64,000 nt of DNA from Sulfuricurvum kujiense DSM 16994 (lineage in GTDB: Bacteria > Campylobacterota > Campylobacteria > Campylobacterales > Sulfurimonadaceae), in the NCBI RefSeq assembly GCF_000183725.1, contig NC_014762.1, positions 806,001-870,000 of the forward strand, written 5' to 3'. The translations under genes were made by a program, and so were the position numbers. Shown one piece after another: positions 44,663 to 53,848 of the stretch. The notes beneath the pieces are model-generated. The model did no database searches and was not told the origin of the DNA. It worked only from the letters and a program-made list of their open reading frames with translations. Each line of letters opens with the position of its first letter. The stretch's first letter is position 1.

Positions 44663-44741
44663 GAGCGCAAAAGTGCGCGCGGGCACTCTGCCGAAGAGAA
44701 CCTAGTGTTAGCGTAGCTTAGGGGATTTTATTCCCTGAGCG
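44663..44741 (+). ncRNA. Three-copy structured RNA element, copy B
   Basis: Candidate leader RNA of the DUF4149-mlaF transcript. First hairpin GCGCA-AAAG-TGCGC (44665-44678). Middle stem CACT...AGTG around CTGCCGAAGAG. Invariant strand GTTAGCGTAG (44707-44716). The last hairpin is an 11-bp stem, GCTTAGGGGAT-TTT-ATTCCCTGAGC (44716-44740). Compared with copies A and C, the pairs at positions 5 and 6 of this stem are flipped (A-T and G-C in place of T-A and C-G), which keeps the pairing. It ends about 16 bases before the start codon region. Confidence 0.6.
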
Positions 44742-44756
44742 TATTAAAGGAACAAA

Positions 44757-45239
44757 ATGAATAATAAAAAAGCACTTATCGACATTGCCTATCTTTTATT
44801 GATCGCTATGACGGCCGGTGCCGTTTTGGTATTGGGCGCTTTTGTAGCCGCCGTGGTTTTTCATTCGGAACTCTATTTGACATTGCCGCTTCTCTCGCGG
44901 TATGAAGAGGGGAAAATCATGGGTGAAATCTTTCACCGTTTTACCTATTGGGCTTACTTTATGACGGTGATCATAGCACTCTATGAAGTTTCCCGCTACA
45001 AAGTTATGCAAATCGATAAAATCTCGATGTTAAGCGCTATGGGTTCTATCGGGACACTCCTTTTATTCAGTGCCGTCTATACCCCAAAGATTTTGGAATA
45101 CCAAGCGCGTGGGGAAGCGGCGATTGACGAGTCGTTTGAAGCGCTCCACAAAGCGAGCGAAATCGACTTTAAAATCCTGTTGGTGATGTTAGTGATTTTA
45201 TTCGTTCGACGAGCTTACTTGATGGCGGTGAAAAGATGA
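44757..45239 (+). CDS. DUF4149-type membrane protein
   Basis: A 160-residue protein with four membrane helices (about residues 8-32, 60-82, 95-112 and 135-153), of the DUF4149/TMEM205-like group. Charged loops include ALHKASEIDFK. Its function is unknown. It overlaps the ABC ATPase gene by four bases, so coupled expression is likely. AAAGGAAC precedes the ATG, and a copy of the three-copy RNA element lies in its leader. Confidence 0.8.
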   Translation: MNNKKALIDIAYLLLIAMTAGAVLVLGAFVAAVVFHSELYLTLPLLSRYEEGKIMGEIFHRFTYWAYFMTVIIALYEVSRYKVMQIDKISMLSAMGSIGTLLLFSAVYTPKILEYQARGEAAIDESFEALHKASEIDFKILLVMLVILFVRRAYLMAVKR

Positions 45240-45988
45240 TCCGTTTTGAAAATGTAACGAAAAGTTTTGGAAAACGCGAAATCCTCAAAGGGGTAAATCT
45301 CGAAATAGAGCGGGGCAAAACGACCGTTATTTTCGGTGTATCCGGCGGAGGAAAATCGACGATTATCAAACATATCGTCGGGTTGTTAAAACCTGATCAC
45401 GGAACCATAACGGTTGACGGGGTACGGGTCGATAACGCCGACGAGACAACCTTGCGCGCTATTCGAACGAAGGTCGGCTTTTTGTTTCAAAGCGGGGCGT
45501 TGTTTGACAGTATGAACATTAGTGAGAACGTCGCATTCCCGATGCGGGAACATCAAAAACTGACTCCGAAGGAACTGGAGTATAAAATCGACGAGAAGCT
45601 CACGATGGTAGGTCTTGATCCTGCAATCGTCAAATCGCTCTATCCCGAAGAACTGAGCGGCGGGATGCGCAAGCGTGTAGGGCTTGCCCGCACGTTAGCA
45701 TTGGAACCGGAAGTTATCTTATACGATGAGCCGACGTCGGGTTTAGATCCTGTCACCAGCGACTTTATCACGCAGATGATCAACGGCTTGCGTAACGATA
45801 TCGGTATGACCTCCGTCCTTATCAGCCATGATATCGCCGAGAGTTTTAAAGCGGGAGACAATTATGCGATGCTCTTTGACGGCGTGATCGTCGAAGCGGG
45901 GGATAAAGAGGCCTTTAAAAACTCATCGAATGCCGTCGTTCAGCAGTTTATCCATGCACGTGCCGAAGGGCCGATAGCATTTCATTGA
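45236..45988 (+). CDS. mlaF: MlaF-like ABC transporter ATPase
   Basis: The ATPase of a phospholipid/MCE-type transporter that moves lipids between inner and outer membrane. Walker A is GVSGGGKST, the signature ELSGGMRKRVGLARTL, Walker B VILYDEPTSGLDP, and the switch His is in VLISHDIAESF. DSMNISENVAFPMREH is typical of MlaF. No MlaE permease or MlaD substrate-binding gene follows; they would have to be elsewhere. Length 250. Confidence 0.88.
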   Translation: MIRFENVTKSFGKREILKGVNLEIERGKTTVIFGVSGGGKSTIIKHIVGLLKPDHGTITVDGVRVDNADETTLRAIRTKVGFLFQSGALFDSMNISENVAFPMREHQKLTPKELEYKIDEKLTMVGLDPAIVKSLYPEELSGGMRKRVGLARTLALEPEVILYDEPTSGLDPVTSDFITQMINGLRNDIGMTSVLISHDIAESFKAGDNYAMLFDGVIVEAGDKEAFKNSSNAVVQQFIHARAEGPIAFH

Positions 45989-45997
45989 GATACTGAT

Positions 45998-46288
45998 CTA
46001 TCTTCCCCCAAACTTCTTTGCCCACCACTCCTGCGGGGTGAGGGTCTGCTCTTTTAAAAAGTTTTCATCCAGATTGTATTCGTAGTTGGAACAGTATTCG
46101 AGAAGGATCGCGTAGGCTTCGTTGATCTGTGTACTCATGGCGTGAGCCGTTTCAGGGTCTTCAGGATGTTTGTCGGGATGCCACTGCTGCATCATACTTT
46201 TATAGCGGCTTTTGATATCAAAGAGGGTAGCTTTATCGCTCAGGCCAAGGAGCGTTTTGGCCTTCATGAGCGTGTCAAATGAGAGCAT
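45998..46288 (-). CDS. J-domain protein (DnaJ-like)
   Basis: A 96-residue protein consisting almost only of a J domain. The HPD motif is in MQQWHPDKHPEDPET (about residues 37-39) and the helix-IV region is NEAYAILLEYCSNYEY. It lacks the Gly/Phe and zinc regions of DnaJ. It should stimulate a DnaK-type ATPase on some specific client. It lies 12 bases after ftsZ on the same strand, so it may be co-expressed with it. Confidence 0.88.
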   Translation of the reverse strand: MLSFDTLMKAKTLLGLSDKATLFDIKSRYKSMMQQWHPDKHPEDPETAHAMSTQINEAYAILLEYCSNYEYNLDENFLKEQTLTPQEWWAKKFGGR

Positions 46289-46300
46289 GGAAGGGAGGGT

Positions 46301-47443
46301 TTAGTCTCTTTGCTGACGCATGAATGTCGGAACATCCAGAAAATCTTCCGTGTAGTCGCCGTTGGCTACCATGCGGGCAGCAGGACGTGCTACAACACGC
46401 GGTTTATCAACAGCTGCGGCAACCGCCTCTTTGTTTTCAAACTCGCTGTTATTGATTCCCTGTGCCGCTTTTTTCTCAAAACCGGTCGCAACGAGGGTAA
46501 TGCGGATAAAATCTTTCGGCAATGATTCATCGGTAGTCGTACCGAAGATAACATCAGCTGATTCATCGACGCTGTTATGGACGACATCCATCGCCGCAGA
46601 GAGTTCCATAAACGGAAACTCAGGGTGCATACTGAAGTGTACCAATACACCGAGTGCGCCGTTAACCGACATGTTATCGAGCAACGGAGATTCGATAGCG
46701 TTTTTAATCGCTTCGTATGCCGCATTTTCACCTTTGTATTCACCCACACCCATGAGAGCCAAACCACGGTGGCTCATAACAGTTTGTAAGTCGGCAAAGT
46801 CAAGGTTGATGTCGTTGTCGCCGCTGGCAAGAATAACACCCGATGTACCGCTAACGGCGCGAGCAAGTACGCTGTCAACGATTTTAAAGCTCTCTTTGAT
46901 TCCGAGTTTCGGATCAATAATCGAGAGAAGTTTGTCGTTTGGAATAACAACGATACAGTCAGATTCGTTTTTAAGTTCTTGAAGACCGTCTTCCGCAAGC
47001 TTGAGACGTTTTTTCCCTTCGAACGAAAAAGGTTTGGTGACAACCGCAATGGTCAATGCACCGACATCTTTGGCACATTTGGCGATGATCGGAGCCGCAC
47101 CGGTTCCTGTACCGCCTCCGAGACCTGCCGCAACGAAAACGATGTCCGCACCCTCTAGGGCGCGTGATAAATCTTCATAGCTTTCTAACGCCGATTCTTT
47201 ACCCACTTCGGGTTTCATTCCTGCACCCAAACCTTTGGTAAGTTTTGCACCGAGTTGGATTTTGGTAGCGGCAGAACCTTGCTCCAAAACTTGGGCATCG
47301 GTATTTGCCATGATCAGTTCGATGCCCGGAATAGCTTCTTTGAGCATATAGCCGATCATATTACCGCCGCCGCCGCCGACGCCGACAGCTACGATTCTCG
47401 CCCCGGTGAGTGTTGTTGATTCTTCAATTGAAAATGGTTCCAT
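46301..47443 (-). CDS. ftsZ: Cell division protein FtsZ
   Basis: The tubulin-like GTPase that forms the Z ring. The GTP motif [10 protein letters not shown] is near residues 110-119. [13 protein letters not shown] lies at the N-terminus, and the T7 catalytic-loop region ([13 protein letters not shown]) is complete. The linker is short, and the conserved C-terminal peptide ([13 protein letters not shown]) that binds FtsA is present. At 380 residues it is full-length. ftsA ends 18 bases upstream. Confidence 0.98.
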   Translation of the reverse strand: MEPFSIEESTTLTGARIVAVGVGGGGGNMIGYMLKEAIPGIELIMANTDAQVLEQGSAATKIQLGAKLTKGLGAGMKPEVGKESALESYEDLSRALEGADIVFVAAGLGGGTGTGAAPIIAKCAKDVGALTIAVVTKPFSFEGKKRLKLAEDGLQELKNESDCIVVIPNDKLLSIIDPKLGIKESFKIVDSVLARAVSGTSGVILASGDNDINLDFADLQTVMSHRGLALMGVGEYKGENAAYEAIKNAIESPLLDNMSVNGALGVLVHFSMHPEFPFMELSAAMDVVHNSVDESADVIFGTTTDESLPKDFIRITLVATGFEKKAAQGINNSEFENKEAVAAAVDKPRVVARPAARMVANGDYTEDFLDVPTFMRQQRD

Positions 47444-47461
47444 GCTTGCTCCTTGACGTGA

Positions 47462-48868
47462 TTAAAATAGTTGAGTTGCCCAATTCCAAAACTTGGAAAT
47501 AGGGTTAGGTTGATCATCTTGAACAGGTTTGTTTGATCCGATATTGACCATTGTCGCTGATTCGGCTATCTTCTCATCCTTGACCGGAGGCGTTGGCGCC
47601 GCTGATGTCGGAGTAGAGGATGCCGGAGCGATAGGTTCAAATTTCGGCGCTTCTTCGGGGAGCGACCCGGTATGCGTTGCAGACTCTTCGCCGGCATGAC
47701 GCATACGACGGTTGACATCGATCTCATAGGCAGTGTAGCCGTCGGCCAGATATTTAATCAAACCGACAGCCCCCGAATAAGAAGGATCTCTGAGTGTATC
47801 GAATAATCCGCCCACATCGGTCGGTTTTGCCAGGCGTACCGGCATATTGTCTAAAATGGCAACTGCCAGTTCGCGAAGCCCTTCGATTTTGGTAAAGCCT
47901 CCGGTGAGGACGACACCCGCACCCATGTGCTCTTTCAGGCCGCTTTTTTCAATCGATTGGGCGATAATCATCAAGGTCTCTTCTACCCGTGCATAGATAA
48001 CGTTATGAACGACTTCCAAAGAGACCTCATGGCTGGATGTTTCATCGCCGATAACCGGAAGCTCGATAAGATCGTTGCTAGGCGCATACAGCGAACCGTA
48101 AGTGATTTTGACATTATCAGCGGTATGCAGAGGGGTGTGCAAAGCCATAGAGAGGTCATTTGTGATGTGGTTGGAACCGACACCGAGGAAATCGTTGTAT
48201 CGGATAGCATGCCCCGAATGGATAACGATATTGCTCGTATTGCCTCCCATATCGACGACGGCGGCACCGAGCTCTTTTTCATCCGCATTGAGAACGGCGA
48301 TAGCTGAAGCATAGCCGCTTAGAACGACACTCTCAACCTCGACACCGGCAGCTTTGACCGCTTTGCGAAGGTTGTTGAGATTGCTCTTTTGGGTAGTGAT
48401 GATATGGGTTTCAACTTCTAAACGCGCGGCATTCATTCCGAGCGGATCTTCGATAAAATCCTGATCATCTACTTTGAAGTTATACGGGAGGGCATGCAGC
48501 ACTTCAAATTCGTTGGGGATATTGGCGTTATACAATGAGGTGTGCATAACACGCTGGATCTCATTGAGTGTAATCTCTTTATTCGGGATATTGACGATAC
48601 CGCTGGAATTTAAGCTTTTCGTATAGGCACCCGAAATCGTGACGATGGCACTGCGCAGTTCCGTTCCCGCAACCCGCTTGGCATCGTTCAGGGCACTTTT
48701 GATGGATTTGGATGCAAGCTCAATGTTGGTGATACTCCCTTTACGAAGCCCTTGTGCTTTTGCAATACCGGCTCCGATAATTTGTGCATTGTTGTCATCG
48801 TCGATTTCCGCGATGAGCGCACAAATTTTAGTTGAGCCGATATCAATGGCTAAAACGGTACGTTTCAA
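47462..48868 (-). CDS. ftsA: Cell division protein FtsA
   Basis: Actin-family ATPase that anchors FtsZ to the membrane. AIDIGSTKICALIAE near the start is the phosphate-1 motif. An SHS2/1C domain follows (about residues 85-160) and phosphate-2 lies near VDMGGNTSNIVI. VVLTGGFTKIEGL is the adenosine motif. The C-terminal ~70 residues are a Pro/Ala-rich linker ending in a short amphipathic helix (PISKFWNWATQLF) for membrane binding. Length 468. One base separates it from ppiD upstream. Confidence 0.97.
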   Translation of the reverse strand: MKRTVLAIDIGSTKICALIAEIDDDNNAQIIGAGIAKAQGLRKGSITNIELASKSIKSALNDAKRVAGTELRSAIVTISGAYTKSLNSSGIVNIPNKEITLNEIQRVMHTSLYNANIPNEFEVLHALPYNFKVDDQDFIEDPLGMNAARLEVETHIITTQKSNLNNLRKAVKAAGVEVESVVLSGYASAIAVLNADEKELGAAVVDMGGNTSNIVIHSGHAIRYNDFLGVGSNHITNDLSMALHTPLHTADNVKITYGSLYAPSNDLIELPVIGDETSSHEVSLEVVHNVIYARVEETLMIIAQSIEKSGLKEHMGAGVVLTGGFTKIEGLRELAVAILDNMPVRLAKPTDVGGLFDTLRDPSYSGAVGLIKYLADGYTAYEIDVNRRMRHAGEESATHTGSLPEEAPKFEPIAPASSTPTSAAPTPPVKDEKIAESATMVNIGSNKPVQDDQPNPISKFWNWATQLF

Positions 48869-48869
48869 A

Positions 48870-50336
48870 TCAAATCCCCTCTACATAGATTTCAACTGGG
48901 TACTTGCTCTCAAGTGCTTTGATCAGCCCCTGATCCATCAAGCTCCCTTTGAGCTTAAGCACGGCATTTCCATCCGCTAATGTTCTATCTTGAAGCAACT
49001 TTTGTTCCAAAACGTTATACATAATAACATTTCCGCTCTCTAAAGTGATAAAACCTTGTTTTTGTTTGGACGCAAACAGTTTTGATAAAAACTCCGAACC
49101 CTCAGGTTCACTCAATCCTGCTATTTTGGCGCTCTCTTTGCGTGTCAGATAATCGGTTGTTGTTCCGCTGAATGTTTTATAGCTGTTTTGGGCTAACTCT
49201 TGAAGTTTGGTTTTTTTGGTATCGTTCAAATAGAGGGCCATAACATCGGTTTTTGCCTCTTCGTACGTTTTTGGTCGTGCTGGGTCCATTTTATCGAGTT
49301 TGACGATCACATAGCCGTTGCTGACTTTACGCGGTTTTAAGAACGCTTTTTCTGTCGAGAGCTCTGTGATCTCTTTTGTCAGTTCCGGAGCAAAAGGAGA
49401 TACGCTTTTTGTTACGGTTGCTGTTTGAGGTTTCATCCCGGGTTTGAGGGATCCTTTTTTATAATCGATATAGAGTCGGAGCGCCTCTTTTTCAGTTGCT
49501 TTTTCATTAAGCGCGGCAACAATGATCGGTTGGGCCTCTTGCAGGCTCAACACTTTTCCCTCGCCGTTTTTGAGCATTTGGCGGTTGATATCATAATAGT
49601 CGCTGATCTCTTTTTGCGACGGAGCGGCGGTAATCGGTGTTTGCGTTACGTAGCTGATTTCATAGCTCGGAGTGGTTTTAAAATCGCCCGATCGTTTTTC
49701 CCAGAATGCTTTTAGCTCGGCATCGGTCGGTGCAAGAGAGATCATATCCGGAGTGAGGATTTTGTAGCTGATCTTATCCGATACCCCAAGTGCATCGGCA
49801 AGAGTGTTTTCTTCGATCGGTTTTACACCCGAGGAGAGAAGGTAGAGGGTTTTTTGGATCAAAAGTTCCTTTTTCATCGATTCTTCGTACTCTTTGATAG
49901 TAAGGCGGTTTTGTTTGAGTACTTCGGCATATGTTGATTTATCAAATGTGCCGTCTTTGCTAAATGCGCTTTGGGATTTGATAACATCCCATAGCTCTTG
50001 ATCGGTTACGGTTAATCCGTAGCTGTTTGCAAGGTTTAGAACCAGTGCCTGATTGACAAGCTGACGGAGGGCTTGACGCTGAAGTCCGAATTGCTGCGCT
50101 TGTTTTTCGTCAAATTTTCCCTGGAAAAGCTGATTGTATTGGTTAAACAGGTTGGAATAGCTTTTTTGCAGTTCGGCTGAAGTGATTGAAATATCTCCCA
50201 CTTTGGCAACGGCACCTGCTTTGTCTCCGTAGTTGTATTGTCCCCATCCGACGAATCCGGCTCCGATAAAAGCGATAGTGGAGATCCAGATTGTAATGAC
50301 CAAGTATTTCCGATGGCGCTGCATCCAAGTAATCAT
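48870..50336 (-). CDS. ppiD: PpiD-like membrane-anchored peptidyl-prolyl isomerase/chaperone
   Basis: A 488-residue periplasmic folding factor held in the inner membrane by one N-terminal helix (about residues 10-30, MQRHRKYLVITIWISTIAFIG). A SurA-N-like domain follows (LRQLVNQALVLNLANSYGLTVTDQELWDVI). A degenerate parvulin region and a C-terminal helical part complete the chain. Whether isomerase activity remains is unclear, because the parvulin core is divergent. Position ahead of ftsA-ftsZ in one leftward run suggests joint expression. It is divergent from bioA. Confidence 0.88.
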   Translation of the reverse strand: MITWMQRHRKYLVITIWISTIAFIGAGFVGWGQYNYGDKAGAVAKVGDISITSAELQKSYSNLFNQYNQLFQGKFDEKQAQQFGLQRQALRQLVNQALVLNLANSYGLTVTDQELWDVIKSQSAFSKDGTFDKSTYAEVLKQNRLTIKEYEESMKKELLIQKTLYLLSSGVKPIEENTLADALGVSDKISYKILTPDMISLAPTDAELKAFWEKRSGDFKTTPSYEISYVTQTPITAAPSQKEISDYYDINRQMLKNGEGKVLSLQEAQPIIVAALNEKATEKEALRLYIDYKKGSLKPGMKPQTATVTKSVSPFAPELTKEITELSTEKAFLKPRKVSNGYVIVKLDKMDPARPKTYEEAKTDVMALYLNDTKKTKLQELAQNSYKTFSGTTTDYLTRKESAKIAGLSEPEGSEFLSKLFASKQKQGFITLESGNVIMYNVLEQKLLQDRTLADGNAVLKLKGSLMDQGLIKALESKYPVEIYVEGI

Positions 50337-50454
50337 ATTAAACGATCCTGTTGTAAAATTCAGATATTCTATTCACATTAGCATTAAACTTCGATGAAAA
50401 TAGACCATGACTAACAGATGTTATCATAAAACAATCAATATATAGAGGGTTTCA

Positions 50455-51750
50455 ATGAATAATTTAGAGATTTCCGCACGGGATTTGAACGTTTTGTGGC
50501 ATCCGTGCACACAGATGAAAGATCACGAGACGATTCCTCTTGTCCCGATTGCAAAAGGGGACGGGGTCTATCTGGAAGATTTTGAGGGAAATCGGATCAT
50601 CGATGCGATCAGTAGCTGGTGGGTCAATCTTTTCGGCCATTGCAACCCCTATATCAACCGAAAAATCAAAGAGCAGCTGGAATCGCTCGAACATGTCATT
50701 TTGGCAGGATTCACCCATGAGGGGATTGTCAGGCTTTCCGAGCGGTTAGTGGCACTCTCCCCAGAGGGGCTAACGCGCTGTTTTTATGCCGATAACGGCT
50801 CCAGTGCGATAGAAGTGGCATTAAAGATGTCCTATCACTCACATAAAAACAGGGGGGAAGAGAGGGGGTTGTTTGTCTCTCTAACGGACAGTTATCACGG
50901 CGAAACACTGGGTGCTCTCTCCGTCGGAGACGTGGCGCTTTATAAGGAGACTTATGAGCCGCTGCTGATCCGATCGATTCAGACTCTGTCCCCCCGTGAT
51001 CAGAGCATCGAAGCGGCTTTGGAAGCGGCAAAATCGTTTGAAATACTGCTTCAAGAAAGAGGCAAGGAGATTGCGGCACTGATCGTCGAGCCGTTAGTGC
51101 AGGGGGCAGGGGGGATGAAGATGTATCATCCGGCCTTTTTGAGTGAAACGAAGCGGTTGTGCGAGGAGTACGGCATCCATTTCATTGCCGATGAGATTCT
51201 GGTCGGCTTCGGGCGGACGGGGAGTATGTTCGCCTGCGAACAGGCGCAAATCACCCCCGATTTTCTGGTCCTCTCCAAAGGGCTTACGGGGGGATATCTG
51301 CCCTTGTCGGTCGTCCTTACGACGGAATCGGTGTACGGGTCGTTTTACTGCGACTACAATCCGGTCCGCTCTTTCTTGCATTCGCACAGCTATACGGGCA
51401 ACGCGTTGGCGTGCGCAGCGGCCAATGCGACTTTGGATATTTTCGAATCGGAAAACGTGATCGAGAACAACCGTAAAACCATTGCCGCCATGGCTGAGGA
51501 GCTGAAACGTTTCAAGTCTCTGCCGAAAGTCAAAGAGGTACGCCAATGCGGGATGATTGCGGCGATCGAAGTGGAGGAGTTTGAACCCCATGAACGTATC
51601 GGATTGAAAATCCATCGGCTCTGTATGGAACAGGGGGTTCTGATACGTCCGCTGGGAAGCGTAATTTACGTTATGACCCCGTATGTGATTACCCCGGATG
51701 AACTCAAGAGCGTTTTTGATGCGATCGAGTCGGCGTTGGGTAATATTTAA
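50455..51750 (+). CDS. bioA: Adenosylmethionine-8-amino-7-oxononanoate aminotransferase
   Basis: BioA makes 7,8-diaminopelargonate in biotin synthesis. It is a PLP enzyme of class III with the lysine in LVLSKGLTGGYLPL (about residue 275). The BioA-type opening LWHPCTQMKDHE, SSWWVNLFGHCNPYINRK and ADNGSSAIEVALKM are specific. HSYTGNALACAAANATL follows. Length 431. No other biotin gene is near, as is frequent in this group. It diverges from ppiD with a 118-bp intergenic region. Confidence 0.97.
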   Translation: MNNLEISARDLNVLWHPCTQMKDHETIPLVPIAKGDGVYLEDFEGNRIIDAISSWWVNLFGHCNPYINRKIKEQLESLEHVILAGFTHEGIVRLSERLVALSPEGLTRCFYADNGSSAIEVALKMSYHSHKNRGEERGLFVSLTDSYHGETLGALSVGDVALYKETYEPLLIRSIQTLSPRDQSIEAALEAAKSFEILLQERGKEIAALIVEPLVQGAGGMKMYHPAFLSETKRLCEEYGIHFIADEILVGFGRTGSMFACEQAQITPDFLVLSKGLTGGYLPLSVVLTTESVYGSFYCDYNPVRSFLHSHSYTGNALACAAANATLDIFESENVIENNRKTIAAMAEELKRFKSLPKVKEVRQCGMIAAIEVEEFEPHERIGLKIHRLCMEQGVLIRPLGSVIYVMTPYVITPDELKSVFDAIESALGNI

Positions 51751-51807
51751 ACGCTATATTAGTGAGCTTTAGCTATTATATGTGCTAATAAAATCAAAGG
51801 CATCCGT

Positions 51808-52731
51808 GTGCAAGAAACTCCCCATATCCCCGTTTTGTACCGAGAGGTGATCGAAGCGTTTTCTCCGTGCAAAGAGGGGATTGTCATCGATTGCACGATG
51901 GGATACGGCGGGCACTCCTCACTGCTGCTCGAAAACAATCCCGCACTCTCCTTGATTGGGATCGATCAAGACCCGACCGCCATCGCTTTTTCATCCAAAC
52001 GGCTCGAACCGTTCGGTAACCGTGTCGAAATCCGCCGCGGGCGATTTTCTGAGGTCGCCCGTGATGCGATCGAAGAAAAAGGGGAAAAGATTTGCGGGAT
52101 TTTGGCCGATATAGGGGTATCGTCGCTGCAACTCGATCAGCGTGAGAGGGGATTTTCGTACGAGAGCGATACGCTTGATATGCGGATGAACCCCGATGCG
52201 CCGCTGAGTGCCGGCGAAGTGGTCAACGACTATTCGCAGGGCGCGCTGGAGACCATCCTGCGCGAATACGGCGAAGTTACCAATGCCAGAAAAGTAGCGG
52301 AGACGATTGTTCAGCGCCGTCCGTTTAGCTCCGCTAAAGAGCTGTCAAACGCTATTTTTCACCTGATGCCGAAGGGAAAAAAGATCCACCCCTCGACGCT
52401 GGTGATGCAGGCGATCCGGATCGAAGTCAACGATGAACTCGGCGAGTTGACGCGGCTGCTCGATGCGATCGAAGCCTCAAAACTCAAGCATCTGCGTGTC
52501 GCGATTATTACGTTTCATTCGCTCGAAGACCGGATCGTCAAAAACCGCTTCACCAAATGGGGAAAAAACTGTATCTGTCCCGATGACGCGATGCGCTGTA
52601 CCTGCGGGAACAAGAACGCTATCGGCAAGATTATTACGAAAAAGCCGCTGAGTGCCCAGGATGACGAACTTCGTGCAAACTCACGGAGCCGAAGCGCCAA
52701 ATTACGAATTTTTGAAATACGAAGAGATTGA
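51808..52731 (+). CDS. rsmH: 16S rRNA (cytosine(1402)-N4)-methyltransferase
   Basis: RsmH (MraW) methylates N4 of C1402 in the ribosomal P site. HIPVLYREVIEAFSP opens the protein; the SAM loop is DCTMGYGGHSSLLL. GILADIGVSSLQLDQRERGFSY and ITFHSLEDRIVKNRF are the family signatures. It starts with GTG after AAAGG. The stop overlaps the region before the ftsL-like gene, as in the dcw cluster of other bacteria. Length 307. Confidence 0.96.
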   Translation: MQETPHIPVLYREVIEAFSPCKEGIVIDCTMGYGGHSSLLLENNPALSLIGIDQDPTAIAFSSKRLEPFGNRVEIRRGRFSEVARDAIEEKGEKICGILADIGVSSLQLDQRERGFSYESDTLDMRMNPDAPLSAGEVVNDYSQGALETILREYGEVTNARKVAETIVQRRPFSSAKELSNAIFHLMPKGKKIHPSTLVMQAIRIEVNDELGELTRLLDAIEASKLKHLRVAIITFHSLEDRIVKNRFTKWGKNCICPDDAMRCTCGNKNAIGKIITKKPLSAQDDELRANSRSRSAKLRIFEIRRD

Positions 52732-52736
52732 ACCCT

Positions 52737-53015
52737 ATGAGCGATAAACTCGATATCTTAGAAGAGACTCAGCATATCATCAGCCCCGAAGACTCGATGG
52801 GGCCGATTTTTCTACGGAATGTCTTTGTGGGAATTTTTCTGGTGCTGGTGATCGTATTTCCCAAGATATTTATCAATACCCAAATCTATTTCAAAAGCCG
52901 CGAAATCTCGACGCTGAGTCATGAACACGATGCCCTGCTGGAAGAAAACCGCCTTATCCGGGCAAAAGTGGAGTCGATGAAGTACAAAAATCAGGTCTTG
53001 GATACCCTCTTTTAA
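52737..53015 (+). CDS. ftsL: FtsL-like cell division protein
   Basis: A 92-residue bitopic membrane protein: a cytoplasmic start, one helix (about residues 27-45) and a periplasmic coiled coil (EISTLSHEHDALLEENRLIRAKVESM). This is the architecture of FtsL/FtsB. The position directly behind rsmH is the classical place of ftsL, which is the main support, as FtsL sequences are poorly conserved. ATG at 52737 is preferred to a TTG three codons earlier. Confidence 0.7.
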   Translation: MSDKLDILEETQHIISPEDSMGPIFLRNVFVGIFLVLVIVFPKIFINTQIYFKSREISTLSHEHDALLEENRLIRAKVESMKYKNQVLDTLF

Positions 53016-53110
53016 CAATTTTCCCTGATACTTCTAAAATACATTTATTTAATCTAAACTATATTCCTCTTTATTATCGTAATCTCTATCGAATCAAATA
53101 AGAATTCTGG

Positions 53111-53119
53111 TGGTATAAT
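53111..53119 (+). promoter_or_regulatory. Extended -10 promoter of the DUF2018-hemA cluster
   Basis: TGGTATAAT is a perfect extended -10 element (TGn-TATAAT), about 32 bases before the start of the HP0242-like gene, in a 135-bp AT-rich gap. It likely drives the long run through proS and beyond. Confidence 0.65.
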
Positions 53120-53150
53120 CCCCGACTTAAATTGATACTTTGGAGATACA

Positions 53151-53435
53151 ATGTATAATCTGTTTGAAGACGAAGACGATATTTTCCAAGGTTCACCGAA
53201 AAGCAAATTCATGGATATCGTTTTTAACGCAAACCGGGATTTGGTTCAGAATGAATTGGATCGTTTGATGCGACGTTTGGCCGCAATGGAATTGCTGTTG
53301 CAAGAGACGCACGGAGAAGACGGAATTGACCGTGTGATCAAGTCAATGGACTTTGAACGTGCGGATGAAATCGAAATGATGGCAAAAAATCTTTACCTGA
53401 CTTCGGTCGGAAACGTATTGACCCAAAACGAGTAG
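53151..53435 (+). CDS. DUF2018 (HP0242-like) small knotted-dimer protein
   Basis: A 94-residue all-helical protein that matches H. pylori HP0242 in length and pattern (FEDEDDIFQGSPKSKFMDIVF, LDRLMRRLAAMELLL, TSVGNVLTQNE). HP0242 forms an intertwined, pseudo-knotted homodimer; its cell function is unknown. The genes that follow match the order next to HP0242, which strengthens the assignment. A TTTGGAGA ribosome site precedes the ATG. Confidence 0.85.
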   Translation: MYNLFEDEDDIFQGSPKSKFMDIVFNANRDLVQNELDRLMRRLAAMELLLQETHGEDGIDRVIKSMDFERADEIEMMAKNLYLTSVGNVLTQNE

Positions 53436-53437
53436 TC

Positions 53438-53848
53438 TTGAAACCCTTTTTTCTTTTCTTGATATTCGGAGCGGTGTCATTGTTGGATGCGGCTGGGTGG
53501 AGAGAATCGAAGAGTTTTATTCTTAAAAAAGATGAGTTGGTTAAAATTCTGGTCAAAAGTGAAGGGCAAGAGCGCCTTTTGAACTTTCGATGGACGCTCT
53601 ATACCGACAAAGGGCTGGTGGTACACGAGAGTTTTGACCGGATCGTCGGACAGCATGTTCTATATGCGGGCTATACGAATCAGAGTTTTCGCAAAGTCCT
53701 CTTGAGTGCTAAACGAAGCCACAAAGATGTTCCCTATGTTACGGTCGTATTTAAAAAATTCGACGAAGGGAACGCGACGGCGCAAATGGATCTTTTTTTG
53801 TTTGACAAAGAGAGTCGAATCGTGTTGGATTATTTAACTAAGAAGTGA
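53438..53848 (+). CDS. HP0241-like exported hypothetical protein
   Basis: A 136-residue protein with a short signal peptide (MKPFFLFLIFGAVSLLDAAG) from a TTG start two bases after the upstream stop. The mature part is beta-rich (RLLNFRWTLYTDKGLVVHES, VTVVFKKFDEGN). No motif is recognised. Its place between the DUF2018 gene and the prenyl synthase matches HP0241. It overlaps the next gene by one base (TGATG). Confidence 0.7.
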   Translation: MKPFFLFLIFGAVSLLDAAGWRESKSFILKKDELVKILVKSEGQERLLNFRWTLYTDKGLVVHESFDRIVGQHVLYAGYTNQSFRKVLLSAKRSHKDVPYVTVVFKKFDEGNATAQMDLFLFDKESRIVLDYLTKK

